DNA of 64,000 nt from Pseudisothecium myosuroides (GCA_951799445.1 OX637289.1:310001-374000); one strand, 5' to 3'. Counted from the first letter of the stretch, positions 34,400 to 46,976 are shown. Made by a program: numbers and translations. The notes: generated by a model not told the origin, from the sequence alone.

Positions 34400-35840
34400 C
34401 AAATTTGGGGAGGTTTTCGGTTTTAGGAGAATTGCTAAAGTGACAACATACGAGAAAATGATGAAGCCAAATATTTTAGTATTCATCTATACTTTGGATA
34501 GAACTATCTTTTCGTCCACATATGTAGATGAGTTTCATTTCAAATAGAACTTTTTCATCCAATTTTTTTTTAAAAATGGAGCAATTCGACAATATCATCC
34601 AATTTTTATTATAATTTTTCCTATAGGTTTCATGCAACCCATTTTTTTGAAAGGCACTTGGCCATAGAAGGCCCAAATTATAAACACTGCTTGCAAGTAC
34701 TTTAAAAAGGCATAATTTGACCATAAAAACATGTGCTGGAAAAGAAATCATTCACCTTCATTAACCCTTAATGGAGACGACAGCCGTAATCATATCTTTG
34801 GTTAATGCATGATTCATTGGCTTAAAACATTCCACGAAGCACTCATTGAAATCTAAAATACTTTAAAACTTATTCCCTTCTGAGTTTTGACTACACAATT
34901 GGAAGAAAGATTACTTGCATTTTTATGGTAGTAAAAGAACTCTTTGTGATGCAGTGGGAAAAAATTGGCCTCATTAGTGTTTTTGGGTTACACAACTCGT
35001 ATAGGACCATAGAATTCATCCATAACTTCTGGTACTACTCTGTAACATCGTTGATCTACTTTTAAGGAAATGGAGAATTTTATTGGTCACAAAGTCACAG
35101 TGTAGTGCATGATTTTCAGCTTCTTTACAAAAATTGCAAGGATGACCAATTACACTTTTGTCCTATAAAAACTGATTTTCTGTCACTAATTAATAGCAAA
35201 ATGGCCACACATTATTTCAAGAGTTAATACCCATAAAACTCCGTAAGAGTTATTCCTAAAGTATGTTTCAAATATCAAAGCATAGGATAAAAAAACCAAA
35301 CTCAAGTCTTAAATATACACCTGTCTACAAATTAGGTTGTACATTGCAAAATAGGTGCATTTTAAAGAAAGGTACAAAAATTTATACAACTTATGTTACT
35401 AAACTATATTTCATGGCATTCAATCATACTAATTAAAAGATGTCGCTCATCTAATTTTTCTGGATTACAAATCTTAAGCATGTGAAATTCATATTCAAAT
35501 GAAAGTATTTTCCAAATGTCTACTTCATTTAAAACGCCAGTAACAAATAGATTATGATGTCAAGTATTTATTATAGTACTTTAATAAAGTTTGTTTGTTA
35601 AGAAATATAGAGTTTGCATGTAAAGAAAAAAAATAACCAACAACAACTTCTATAATTTTTATATACTCATGGTATATGTGAACATTAATCTTGCGCAAGT
35701 ATTTATCCAAAAAACTTAAACCAAAATACAACTTCTCTCGTACTTGAATGAGCCATAATTCCTATTCAGTCAAATAATCATAGAATTCAAATTTGAAGTA
35801 ACAAAGAAATTGAAATATCAAATTGGAATTTTTTGTCATT
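34400..35840. other. AT-rich DNA, nothing recognised
   Basis: Low-complexity AT-rich sequence with no supported gene or RNA, leading into the diverged satellite at 35.85 kb. Confidence 0.5.
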
Positions 35841-35844
35841 CACA

Positions 35845-36370
35845 TAAGATGCACGTTCTTATAAAACTTGTGCAAGAATTCTAAAAACTGAAAACGTCAA
35901 TAAAAAAAAAAAAAAGATTGGCTACATATTCATGAATCCAAATTCTATGAAGTCATACAATTTGTGTATAAGTACATGAGGAAAAACAAATTCCAAGTTG
36001 TAACTTGGAATGGGGCTACATATTTACCTGAATCCAACACTCATGTACGTACTTAGAGATTGAAAACGTCAAGAAGAATTATATACAACATTTGCTACAG
36101 TTCAATGAGATCAATATATATAAAGTCATATTCGTTCGATTTCAAATAAAAATAAATGAAGAAAATAAACCGAAAAGTTGGAATCTCTTTCATTACATAG
36201 ATGTTCACATAGAACTCGTGCTAGAATTTCAAGAATTACATTCAACACTAAATCATACGTAGAATACAACATCGACTACGTCTTAATGAACCCAACTTAT
36301 ATAAAGTCATTGACCTTTTCCTATAGGTACATAAGAAAAATCAACCACCGACTTGTACATTTTTTCTAGA
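35845..36370. repeat. Diverged tandem repeat, period ~175 bp
   Basis: Landmarks such as TGAACCCAACTTATATAAAGTCAT and GAAAACGTCAA recur near 35930/36108/36284 and 35885/36060. Identity is low, so this is an old array. The ORF 36178-36369 lies inside it and is probably fortuitous. Confidence 0.45.
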
Positions 36371-36549
36371 TTTAGAGAATCCTAGAAGCGTAAACCTTAA
36401 GAGAAATGAATGAAATTGAAACAATTAGTGGGGAATGTCAAAAGAAATCAAAGGTGTCCAATTTCTTATCTTATTCAAATTATACTATTTTATTAGTGAA
36501 TGTTACTATGACAATGGTGAAAGAAGTTCTAAAAATACATAATCATATT

Positions 36550-37265
36550 GCAATTTCATGACTTTAGTGGTTCTTTAAATTTAAACTACAGCAAAGGATG
36601 ACCGGTATTTGTTTTTTGTTTTCCTTTTTAATTCAAGAAAAGAAGGCCCAAATTGGAGGAGCTTGTGCATTTCAAATGTTTCCCACATTTGCAACTTCTA
36701 CATATTTTTATATTTCGTCCTCGTTCCAATTTCATGACTTTAGAGTTTTATTTAATTTAAACTACAGCAAAGGATGACCGGTATTTGTTTTTTGTTTTCT
36801 TTTTTAATTTATAAAAAAAGGGGGCAAATTGGAGGAGCTCGTGCATTTCAAATTTTTCCTACATTTGCAACTTCTACATATTTTTATATTTCCTCCTTGT
36901 TCCAATTTCATGACTTTAGGGGTTCTTTAAATTTAAACTACAGCAAAGAATGACCGGTATTTGTTTTTTGTTTTCCTTTTTAATTCAAGAAAAGAAGGCC
37001 CAAATTGGAGGAGCTCATGCATTTCAAATGTTTCCCACATTTGCAACTTCTACATATTTTTATATTTCCTCCTTGTTCCAATTTCATGACTTTAGGGGTT
37101 CTTTAAATTTAAACTACAGCAAAGGATGACTGGTATTTGTTTTTTGTTTTCTTTTTTAATTTAAAAAAAAGGGACAAATTGGAGGAGCTCATGCATTTCA
37201 AATGTTTCCCACATTTGCAACTTCTACATATTTTTATATTTCCTCCTCGTTCCAATTTCATGACT
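36550..37265. repeat. Satellite-like tandem array, four ~175-bp units
   Basis: CAATTTCATGACTTTAG recurs at about 36555, 36728, 36903 and 37078, and in part at 37252. Each unit also holds ACTACAGCAAAGGATGACCG, CAAATTGGAGGAGCT and CACATTTGCAACTTCTACAT. Units are about 90% identical. Diverged units of the same family lie at 43590-44010, on the other side of LTR A. Confidence 0.88.
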
Positions 37266-38727
37266 GTGTTCAACTTCTTTGAATTAATATGGACACATAT
37301 TTCAACGGATTTGAATTGCACATTTTTGGGATTCTAAATCGTAAGAATATTTTAAACTTCCTGTACTGTATTTCGAGCAATTGCGTACAAGTATCTTTGA
37401 CATTTGATATTAGTAGCCATTTAAGTGTAGGGCTGTGAGCTCCCAATTTGTCACTTGGGACTCGTAGAATTATTTTTTTGGAAATTTGCAATTTAAAGTT
37501 GATAAAAATATAGAAAAATCCATAAAAAGAGTGTAGAACCGAAATAGGGTTGTGTCATACCCATTATAATATTTGGTCTAGATTTGTGTTTTTTACTTAG
37601 AATCCCCCAAACCTTGCCTAAAAATAGTATAGAAATAACGGAAAAGTTAGATTTGGAGGATTCGAGTCACACAGCCCCAAAAGGGCTAAATCCCACCATG
37701 AATGTGGCAATTCATGGCTAGGTCGGTCCGAGGGATCCACAGCGAGGCCACTAGGTCGGGTCCTAGAGTTAGATTTAGAATTCCCCATTAGATCGACGAA
37801 TTACCAAAGTCCCGAATGTTAGCATGCAGAAGCCACTCATGCAAGACTGGGCCCGTGGAGGAATCTACAGCCTAAGGATGGTGTTCTACGGTGAATCTCA
37901 TACCAGGAATCCAACGGCGAAATCGGTTCGCCAAGATTCCTCCACCTGCAGAAGATTCCCGCACCGTCGCTAATTCGAGGAGATGGCCAGTTTTGAATCT
38001 CCATTAACCAATCGTGCCAGGTACGGAAACACACCCGCACGTCTTTCATGCGACTCCCTGAGAGGTCACATGAAAAATCTCGGCATCTTCCGACTTGCAG
38101 AAGAACCTTTTTCCGGGTGGTCAACCCTCCTAACCTCCAACGGGATTTCATGGAAATTACCCAGGTTACAATAAAATCTCACTAAAAATTAGACTAGCTT
38201 GTTTTATGTTAATAATGCGCTCCATGAAGTTTCACGACATTCCGATAGCGGCAAGTACCCGAACCGGCGAGATTCCTCGGGAATTAACCACGTGGCGGGG
38301 TCCCCACCACGTTGACCGGCATTCCGGGACCATACGATGGCGAAACGAAGTCAACCAAAAGTCCTTCCCGACTCTCTCGCACCTACCGGAGACCCTAGGC
38401 TATTCACATTTCTCAAAATAGGAGACCTCCAAGATCTAGGATTTTACCACGATTTGGTTTTTAAACTAAATTAGCCTACAATGGGTTTTTGGCCTCGGTA
38501 GAGGGGGATAGAAGGGGATCTAGGACTAAACACGGCGTTCTGGATCCAACGGCGCAATCCGTTCGGCGATTGGAGCTAATCTCCGAAAGTTAGGATGTTG
38601 GTCCAACATAGATGGTAGAAGTAGAAATTTAGGATGTAGGATGAAAATCTTTGAGGATGAGGATGAAAATCCCCGTTGATAAGGTTACCTTAGAGCTTTA
38701 GAGAGAGGGGTGAGCCCTTGGGAAACC

Positions 38728-38735
38728 TATATAAG
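38728..38735 (+). promoter_or_regulatory. TATA box of LTR A
   Basis: TATATAAG in CCTATATAAGGGCCCCATTTC, followed by a CT-rich initiator-like stretch. About 1.3 kb from the LTR start. Confidence 0.78.
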
Positions 38736-39800
38736 GGCCCCATTTCTCTCTCTAAAACACCCCCTCACTTTTGTTTGGGTCCGTGGGTCCAATTTGCTTT
38801 GGATATTTTGGCGTTTGAAGCCAAAAACCTCTACGGTGTTTTTGGAGCACTTTTTGCTCCGTTGTTGCTAGATTTCAAGCTTTGAAGGTCCTTAGGGGGT
38901 CCTTCTATTTTGCCTTGTGTACTTCTCGTGCGTTTGTTATACCTTTGTTACGAGTTAAGAGTCCTCGTTTCTCTCTTGTAGTTCCTTTGTGATCTAACGT
39001 GTGAGTTTAGGAGTCTTTTGGTGTCTTGTCCAAATCCTAAAGTCACCCCCACCGTACCTTGGCGATGCCGCTTTAGGGGGCCTTTAGCTTGTGAAGTTGT
39101 GTGTTTTTACGTGTCCTAACCGTGTTGTTTTCCCTCACTTGTGTATTCTCATCTTCTTCTAATCTTCCCTTTGTTGTGTGGACCCCCTCTCGGGACGGCA
39201 AAGCTTTGGCTTTGTCACGTGTATTCCTTAACTTTGTCTTTTCTACCTTCTTCTAATCTTCCCCTTGTTGTGTGGACCCCCCCTCGGGACGGCGAAGCTT
39301 TGGCTTTGTCACGGGTGTTTCTCAAGTCTGTCTTTTCTACCTTCTTCTAATATTCCCCTTGTTGTGTGAAACTCCCCCACGGCGGTGAAGCTTTGAATTA
39401 GTGACCACGTCAAGTCCTATAGTGTATGTTAAAATAGTCTTAGACGGCGGAGCTTTGAACCCGTGGAGTGTTACAAGTCTTAAAGTTGGTGTTAAAACCA
39501 ATTTTACGGCGGAGCCTTGAACCTCCATAGCTTTAGATTCCAAAGTCTAGTTTCCAAGACCTTCTTGGAAAAGTCTAGAGTTTAGCTTCCAAGATTGGTC
39601 ACGAGTTTCTAGGAAGAGAGTGACCATCCCGTAGCACTTAGCTTAGGTGACCGTTCTAAAAATTTGGGGCCTAACTCCCCAGACGGCGAAGCTTCGACCC
39701 TAGCCCTAACCCCTTACAAAAATCCATTTTAAGTTTGTATTAGTGGGTTCCCCTAAGGGAACCCAATTGTGTGGATTTTTTTTGGAAGGATAGCTAAGTG

Positions 39801-39945
39801 CCCAGACCAGCATACAGCCAGCATACAGCCTGCATACCGGGCCAGCATACCGGCCAGCATACAGCCAGCCATACCGGACCGGCATACTAGACCAGCCGGC
39901 AGCCAGCCATACAGCCAGCCATACAGCCAGCATACATCGGGCAGT
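39801..39945 (+). repeat. CCAGCATAC tandem repeat in LTR A
   Basis: Some 10 imperfect units built on CCAGCATAC(A/C)(G/C)C. LTR B has only a remnant here (about 26150-26250), C has a related but longer unit, and D and E have unrelated ones. Confidence 0.8.
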
Positions 39946-40698
39946 CCGTTGACTGAACTGAACATCAGCATCGGGACTGGTCGGTTGACTGAACTGAACA
40001 TCAGCCATCGGGCCAGTCGGCTTGGCTAACTGAACTAATTTCTGGATTTCCAGAACTAAACGGGACGATGCCCTGCGGGGCCCCAACCACCCTTTTTTTT
40101 TAATTTTTTGATCTTCTAAAATCTGAAATTTTGAATCCAGTTGGGAAGAGGAAAAAACTCAACTTGGAACTTCAAAAACACAAGAGAAAGGGGGGGAGAA
40201 ATAGAAGCTGCCGCTCCACGCGCCACCTGCACAAAAGCATCCGATCCTACCTGCATCACCACTCACACCTACACACAATGGAAGGAAATTAGGGAGAAGG
40301 ATGTGTTATAGGAGTGGAAAGGAGAGAGATGATAAATAGTGCCTAGCTAGGAGATTAGGTAGGAAATCTAGAAGAACTCCTTGCAACCGTTGGGAGGAGG
40401 ATTAGGATGACACAAAGCGAAGTTGCGTAAGAGGGTAGGAGGCTCATTAAAACTTCACGAAGTTTGAGATTAGAAGCGTAAGACCACCATCACCACGGTT
40501 GGTGGAATAGTTCAAGAGTAGAAGGAAGAGGAGGAGAGAAAGAAAAAGAGAAGGAAATGGAGGGAAAGGGTTAGACCATCATACTTGTAACGTTTTCTTT
40601 TCTACAACTTAAGCCGTGGGCCTTGAAAAATAAAAATAAAAATAAATAAGTAAAGACCATAACACAAAAATAAAAGAAGACAATCGCGAGTGGCCACC

Positions 40699-40761
40699 AT
40701 GGAGCACGAGGACGCGCATGTGGACGGGGATGACGTCATTTCCGACACTAGCAGTAACGAG
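40699..40761 (+). CDS. Mini-exon of LTR A (21 codons to splice donor)
   Basis: CCACCATGG opens MEHEDAHVDGDDVISDTSSNE, ending GAG|GTGGGT in phase 0. Without splicing the frame stops four codons on. It holds eight acidic residues in 21. Confidence 0.6.
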
Positions 40762-41039
40762 GTGGGTCATTAAACTAATCCTAGTCGTTTTTCCCTAATT
40801 AGCACTTATTTTCCTAATCAGCCCTTAGAGCGTGATTAGCATCCGAAATTAGCGTGAATTAGAAGTTTAGATTCAAAAGTTGATAGATTAGGAATCGAGG
40901 TTTCCGAAAACATCTTATAATTAAGATTTGACCGTAAACTGACCGCGTTAGGCTAAGTTAAGCGGTAGGGGGTAGAACGGAGGAGTTTTAATTAAAAGGG
41001 AACCACAAGAAACAATGGACGGAAATTAGGATTAGATTA

Positions 41040-41930
41040 GAGGGAGGATTTAGGATAAAAAATTAAAGATCAAATAGCGAGTTAAAAACCTAGGATTAAA
41101 TTAAGATTTTAATTAGGGAAGTTAAAATTCAAAAGCCAAAAGTGAGAATTAACTTTGGGAAGTAAAAAGTAGAGTAGGAAGTAGAAGTCAAAAGTAGAAT
41201 CCACTTAGGAAGTAGATTGTTGAGTTAAAAATAGAGCTAAAATTAGAAGTCAAAATCCTAGAGTTAAAAGTTGGAATTAAATTTAGGAGGATAGCATTTA
41301 GAGCTAATCTTGGATTAAAACGATAGGATTAAATCTGGAAGTAGAAGTCAAAAGTCAAAAGTCAAAAGTTTAGATTAAACTTAAAGGTTAAATTTTAGAG
41401 TCAATTAGGGGAGTAAAAAGTGAGAGTAAAAAGCTAAAGTAGAAGTTTAAAGTTAGAAGTAGAAGTAAAATTTTAGAGTTAGTAGAAATCTAGAGTCAAA
41501 GTGAAAACTTAGAGTCAAACCTAGAGGTTAAAATTGGGGATTGATTTTAGAAGTAAAAATTTAGGATTAAAAGTAAAAAACCTAGAGTTAAATTAGGAGT
41601 AAAAAATCTACAGTAAAAAGTGAAAAGTTAGAGTTAACTTTAGAGGGTAAATCTTAGAGTAGTTTAGAGGTAATGACATAGAATTAGAAGTGAAACTTAG
41701 AATTACCCTAGAAGGTTAAAACTTGGAAGTTAGGAGTCGAAGTTGATTTAGAAGTAAAAACTTAGAGTTAAAAGTTAAACCTAGGGTTAAATTCCGAGGA
41801 TAAATTTCAGAGTTAAATTAGGCGTAAAAACCTAGAGTTTCATTTAGAGGTTGAAGATTAGAGTAAGAGTTAAACTTTAGAGTTAGTCTTTAGAGTAGAA
41901 CTTCTAGGTGGAGTCTTAAAATCCCACGAT
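41040..41930 (+). repeat. Cytosine-poor degenerate repeat tract of LTR A
   Basis: Variants of AGTTAAAAGTTAGAGTAAAA follow each other with few C residues for ~0.9 kb, as in B and C. Confidence 0.8.
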
Positions 41931-42248
41931 AGTCTTAGAGGTTCATGGAAGGAACATAGGGGTTCCTCTTTTTACATAGTTAGGGACGTTAGAAATGACG
42001 CCAACTACTCAGTCTACCCTCGACATAGGATAGATAGTTAGGAAATTAGAATTTTACCATTACCCCTGAGCATTGCAGTTACCTTGTGAGTTGCTACATG
42101 CATTCTAATTATTCGCTGCCATCCACGACACTTAGGAAACGTTAGCAAAAAAGATCCATTGCTTGGAAGGCACAGTGGACCGCGCTCACATCACCCCCAT
42201 ATATTAAAAAATGTGGATAAAGGCATAGAACCTGGTCGGTGTTCGCTC

Positions 42249-42269
42249 GATTACCAAGGGTGGCTAATC
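42249..42269 (+). other. Conserved 3'-terminal hairpin of LTR A
   Basis: GATTACC pairs with GGCTAATC (one bulged C) around AAGGGT, eleven bases before the LTR end. Confidence 0.55.
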
Positions 42270-42280
42270 CAGCGCCCACA

Positions 42281-43300
42281 AGGGCACACTTTATTCCCAA
42301 TTTTTTTATAAATACGTGGACAAAACGCATGTACAGAAATCTATGACTTTTTGTAATTTGTAAGGTGATGAATTCAAATGGATATAAATTGAATATTTCT
42401 GTAGAATAAAAATCTTAAAGAATTTTTTAACTTCCACAACAACATGATCCTCTCATGAACAACATGTCCTTATTTTAGGCACATACCATATATTAGGGTC
42501 AGATTTGTAAGATCTAAGTGAGACAAAATCATTTTCTATTTGAATTGATTTTCTTTTCGTGATTTTGTGATAACATGATTTAGAATTTTTGAAGGTTTTA
42601 TACATATACAGCAATCACCTTGGTATATATATTATATTTAATTTTTCATTTTCATTATTTCTTTTGTTGAGGATTTAAATTATTGTCTTTAACATTTTTC
42701 ACATTTCAAATATTCCATATTATTTGTAATCTTTGAAAAATTCATTGCATGCCATATATAATTATACTTTCAATTATTTTTTAACGAATCTGACCCAAAC
42801 GTAAAGTACAATGCAAAGAAAATGGGAAGTAATAAAATTTTGGATTTGTAGATGATATGTACCTAACTAAGTAATACTTCTATTCCAAAAAATATTGAAG
42901 CTATTTATTTGTATTTCAATTGTAAGGCTTTCTGAACTTGAATTTCTGGACCATGCGTAGATTGTACTGTAGAGGGTATTTTTTGAAAATTGTTTGTAAG
43001 GCCTGAGGGGTGCACTAAATTCGTTTCTTGATGTTTGTACGTATGGTGTGAAAGTTATTGAATTTGAAAGTGCTCATATGTGAAATAATAGGAATTTATA
43101 TTTCTATTGACTTCGGAAAATAGCACGTCAGGGCATACCAATTGTTTGTTAACATTCCAAATAATTAGACACTCAAATTTTTTTATGGCCAAGGCGCACG
43201 TCTTGAAAGAGTTTATCCATACCAGTCCTTAAGTTCGGCTCTTAGTTTGTTTGTTTTGTTTGTGTAAGTTTTGTTTTATTTGTTACATTTAGATCTCCCG
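42281..43300. other. AT-rich repeat-domain DNA, no gene
   Basis: No supported ORF. A segment near 42475-42540 (CACATACCATATATTAGGGTCA...GACAAAATC) resembles 46010-46070, so this belongs to the same repeat domain that continues to ~48 kb. Confidence 0.45.
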
Positions 43301-44010
43301 AATTGTGCATTCCCAGGGACGTGCTTGGTATTATCGGGAAGGCCTTAGCAAGGAGGGATGTACGGGTTTTGTTTTGTGACATGTCAAAGTCTTGTGCATA
43401 AATTATAAATATTTGAGTTTTTTTTGGTCCTTTTAAATTAATAAATTATTCTAAATTAATTGTCTTTTGTATGCAAATTTCTCACATAATGAGCACCATT
43501 CGAAAGCCCTTGACGAGGAGGGCTGCGTGGGCTTTATTTTGCGGCAATGGACCTATGGTGGGAAAGTCATAGACTTTTGAGGTCTTCTTTGGTTTTCAAA
43601 ATGACTTTAGTTATACAGTCTACAGCAAAGGAGGAGTTTTTTTTTTTTGGTGTCCTTCTTAATGTCGAAAAAAAGGGCCCAAATTGGAGGACCTCATGGA
43701 TTTTAGATGTTTCCAACAATTGCAACTTCTACGTATTATTTTTATTTCTTCCTCGTTCTAATTTTATGACTTTTGAATTATATTTAACTTAAACTATAGT
43801 GCAGGATGAGGGGTATTTATTTTTTGTTGTCCTTCTTAATGTAGGAAAAAAGGTCCAAAATTGGAGGACCTCATGGATTTCAAATGTTTATCCCATTTGC
43901 AACTTGTACATATTTTTGTTAATGTCCTCCTTGTTCCAATTTTATGGCTTTATAGTTTTTTAAAATTGAAGTACAGCAAAGGACAAGGGGGTGTTCATGT
44001 GATGTTTTCC
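43300..44010. repeat. Mixed satellite block: GGAAAGCCCT-type and ~175-bp-type units
   Basis: Two units of the GGAAAGCCCT...GGGCTT family (about 43340 and 43500) run straight into diverged ~175-bp units (43590-44010; CAGCAAAGGA, CCAAATTGGAGGACCTCATGG, TTTGCAACTT). The two families meet within one stretch and may have formed a higher-order unit. Confidence 0.7.
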
Positions 44011-44261
44011 TTGTAAGTTTAGAGGAGAGAGCCCAAATGTGTACCCCATTTGAATTCTACGAGCAATTGGGATGAACATTTAAATTCTGTCTCGTTTGTA
44101 AGCTTATAACTTTCGTAGGGTGGTGGAACTATGCTTCGGAAGTCGCGTGCATGCACAGCAACACACAGTAGCAAAAATAGAAGCTGATAGTTCACATCAC
44201 AAAAAGTTAGAAGTGTGAGACGAAAAGTAAACTCCAATTGACGATCCTTCATACTCACGGT

Positions 44262-44770
44262 CTGTCTTGCCAAACGATAAATATTTATCCAGTGATCAGC
44301 AAAATCCTTCTTCGTAGCAAGTTTCTGCCATGTTCTCATATTAGTACTTTGGATGAGAAAAATATGTTCCGGAGTGGCTCCGATCAACGAATGGCGCTTA
44401 AATACTGTTGAAAGGAGGTGATCTCCATATGCATGCAGCTTCGGTCAAGCTTCGCATTGGACACTCCTGTGTCCACTGGAATCCAATTTCAGGCAGGCAA
44501 GACCCGCAATGCTTTAATATGTTCTTCTAAATTGTTGCCCTCTCCCACAAACAAGTTCATTTTTGATAAAAAGAGAACATCTAGAGGATCACCGTCAACT
44601 TTCAAGCTCATCAATGCCTTGTGTCCTCGAAAACTATGGGACCGCCAGTACGATTTGCATCGCAAATCTGAAGCCTCCATAGGTAAAAGGGGGAGAGCCT
44701 TTTCTGAACTAGGGAATAGAACACTTAAGTGATTGCTCCCTTCAATGAACTTCTCCACGATGATATGAAA
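44262..44770 (-). pseudogene. Unidentified broken gene, at least two exons
   Basis: The minus strand reads with protein-like composition from ~44770 (FIEGSNHLSVLFPSSEKALP… GHKALMSLKVDGDPLDVLFL… LEEHIKALRVLPA), then an in-frame TGA. A second block near 44262-44400 (IGATPEHIFLIQST… NIYRLARQT) ends in a GTGAGTATG donor. Earlier exon-like sequence may lie at 44800-44900. Frames are interrupted and I do not recognise the family. Confidence 0.45.
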
Positions 44771-45000
44771 AGCATCAAATGCTGTCGACGAAAAAAGTCC
44801 TACTAACTGGCGGAGTCACTTTTTGCATACATCGCAGATGCTTCGGATACCACTCTTGTCTCTGAGCAAGCTTTTCAATGTCCTATAGTATTGAAAGGGA
44901 GATGGTATCGTACGGCTTAGAAGACCAGCAACGGGGAGACTGCAGGAGCCTCATTGTTGACTGACTCCGCTTCTGTCAGTCCAGTGAAAGGGTAAACAAG

Positions 45001-45270
45001 CACTATAAGAAACCCGCGTTTTAGGTGATAAGCCCTAATTTTTTATGACGGATTTCAGGTGATGTCAATGTTGACAACCTAAATTTTGTATGTCAATAGA
45101 AATGTCCAACATAACTTGAATGTTGACAATCCAATGTTTTTATGTCAACATTGATGTTACATTGTACATTTTTATTGACATAAAAAATATTGGTTGTCAA
45201 CATTGACATCACCGGGAATCCGTCATAGAAAATTAGGGCTTGTCACCTAAAATGTGAGTTTTTTATAGTG
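45001..45270. mobile_element. CACTA-type MITE, copy 2 (270 bp)
   Basis: CACTATAAGAAACC at the left and TTTTTTATAGTG at the right, the same length and inner inverted repeats as copy 1. The flanking 3-mers are AAG and ATG, so its target duplication has one mismatch. It is somewhat more diverged at the right end. Confidence 0.85.
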
Positions 45271-45638
45271 ATGTGGATGGGCTGTCATTGCATGCAAGAG
45301 CACCAGGTACAGCCAAGTTGTTTGGGTGGCCGAGGCTCAAAGACATCGCAGTCTATCATGGATTTAATCTTATCTGAATGTGTAAGATGTTCCATTGTTA
45401 TTCAAAGCTTACTACAGCTGAATAAAATCATGTGCCTATAGTATTATTTCTTAAATTTGGAAGTAGGTATGGACAAGGAAGAATGACCCCGGCCTTGGTT
45501 ATGTCAAATGTGTAGCAGTTTTCGAACTCGTACAAATTGAATGTATTCGTGCAATACGTAAAAAATAATTAAATTGACCGCAATTACGTTAACCCTTGAT
45601 TTCAGAGGTCCTAATAAATTGCCAAAGTCATTCATGTC

Positions 45639-45738
45639 AATGTCTTCACATTTATGGGAATGTCTTTACATTTACAAAAATGTCTCTATAATTATTAGAA
45701 TGTCACTACATTTAAGCAAATGTAACTCACTTTATGAG
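45639..45738 (+). repeat. 20-bp tandem repeat, five units
   Basis: Four and a half to five units share AATGTC(T/A)(T/C)(T/C)ACATTTA at exact 20-bp steps (45639, 45659, 45679, 45699, 45719). It is AT-rich and non-coding. Confidence 0.75.
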
Positions 45739-45739
45739 T

Positions 45740-46975
45740 TTGTTTGGGAAGTCCCTGTAGCATTATGTCCAAGGATTTCATTTCACACAAGCCTTCAATG
45801 AGGATCAGACACCCCTTTTACTTATCAGCTACATCTCATCTCAGTCTCACGTAGTGATCCTGAATATGTCATTTTTCACATGAATTTTAAACTTCCTCAT
45901 CTTTCATTTAAATTGTATATCTTTTCTTTTCACAACGGTAAATTTTTTTAACAATATTGTCAAAGAAGATCAAAGACATCACCTTCAATAGAATATGAGT
46001 TATATTATTTTATACACATACCGTATGTTGGGGTCACATTAATAAGGCCGAAGTTAGACAAAATCAATTTTTTTTCCCATGAAGAATACCATTCGAAAGC
46101 CCTTCACATGGAGGGGAGCACAGACTTTGTTTCGTGGTGCATAGACTTATTATAGTGGGGAAGTTATAGACTTTTGAGGCCTTTTTTGGTTTTAAAATTG
46201 ACTTGTCTCCCTTTATTTGGTTGTGGCAACATCACAGGACACAATAGTGACTAATGGGATTGGATTTATTTAATGTACATGACAGAATTTTTTTTTATCC
46301 CCTACATGCCTGAGGCACTAGTTTTTGGTGTTTTGAGAACTGTGAAGTTAAGTGAAATCCAATGAAGTTGCTATTTTTAGTAGTTAAAATTTTTTAAATT
46401 ACTGTTTTTGAAATCTAGTTTTAGGATCAAGGAGCTGATCTTAAAAATTAATGAAGGATTATGATTTTGCTATTCAAGATTTTGTGCAAGCATACCCGTT
46501 GCAATATTGACTTCCCGTAGTGTTGAAGGCTCTTCGAAATGAGCCTCAAATACAGTAGATGTTTGAGGAAAAATCACCTTCAGAATTCATTTAAAAAAAT
46601 TGTAGACTAGATTTTGAAAAACCATGAATTGATTGTGGTTGTGCATGCTACGCACTTCAACCTCATCTTTTTGCAGTGACGATCTTTTTAGAATTGACAT
46701 GCAAAAATAGAATTGAAATTTTTTCTTAGTTTTAACACCTTCATGATCAAACATTAGAATCTTTCAATTTGTACGTGATATTGTTATGTTTTTTTCCCCT
46801 ATGTGATCTGTAACATGTCTAGTTTCAATATGTAAGGTTACAATTTAGAAGAAATTGGTACAACTTATGAAATGTTGACTTTTTGTTCAGTTCAGAGCAA
46901 ACTTGAAGAAGCTCCACAGAGGCCTTGGGCATTTAGGGGATAAAGAGGTACTGTATTTTACAATCCATACCTTCA
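45740..46975. other. AT-rich DNA with one GGAAAGCCCT-type unit and a dispersed repeat
   Basis: 46070-46200 holds one unit of the satellite seen at 47.0-47.9 kb. 46735-46900 resembles 57640-57870 (shared GTGATATTGTT, CCCTATG, CTAACATGTCTA-like words), a dispersed repeat of unknown type. No gene was found. Confidence 0.45.
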
Positions 46976-46976
46976 G

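Larger units (their letters stand above)
37434..42280 (+). mobile_element. Giant solo LTR, copy A (4,847 bp), with perfect target duplication
   Basis: It starts TGTGAGCTCC and ends AGCGCCCACA, flanked by AGGGC on both sides (37429-37433 and 42281-42285). It is the best-preserved copy. In order: a ~1.3-kb upstream region, TATATAAG at 38728, a leader with repeated 'gcgaagctttg' boxes (39180-39700), a CCAGCATAC tandem repeat (39801-39945), the mini-exon (40699-40761), a cytosine-poor tract (41040-41930), the TCCATTG hairpin (~42152) and the terminal hairpin (42249-42269). It sits inside satellite DNA. No polymerase-gene region adjoins it. Confidence 0.9.

Noticed and set aside
37434..42280. Reading the giant repeats as DNA transposons because both ends begin TGTG(A/G)GC
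   Set aside because: The end similarity is only about ten imperfect bases, and TG...CA ends, a 5-bp duplication and an internal TATA promoter fit LTRs better.
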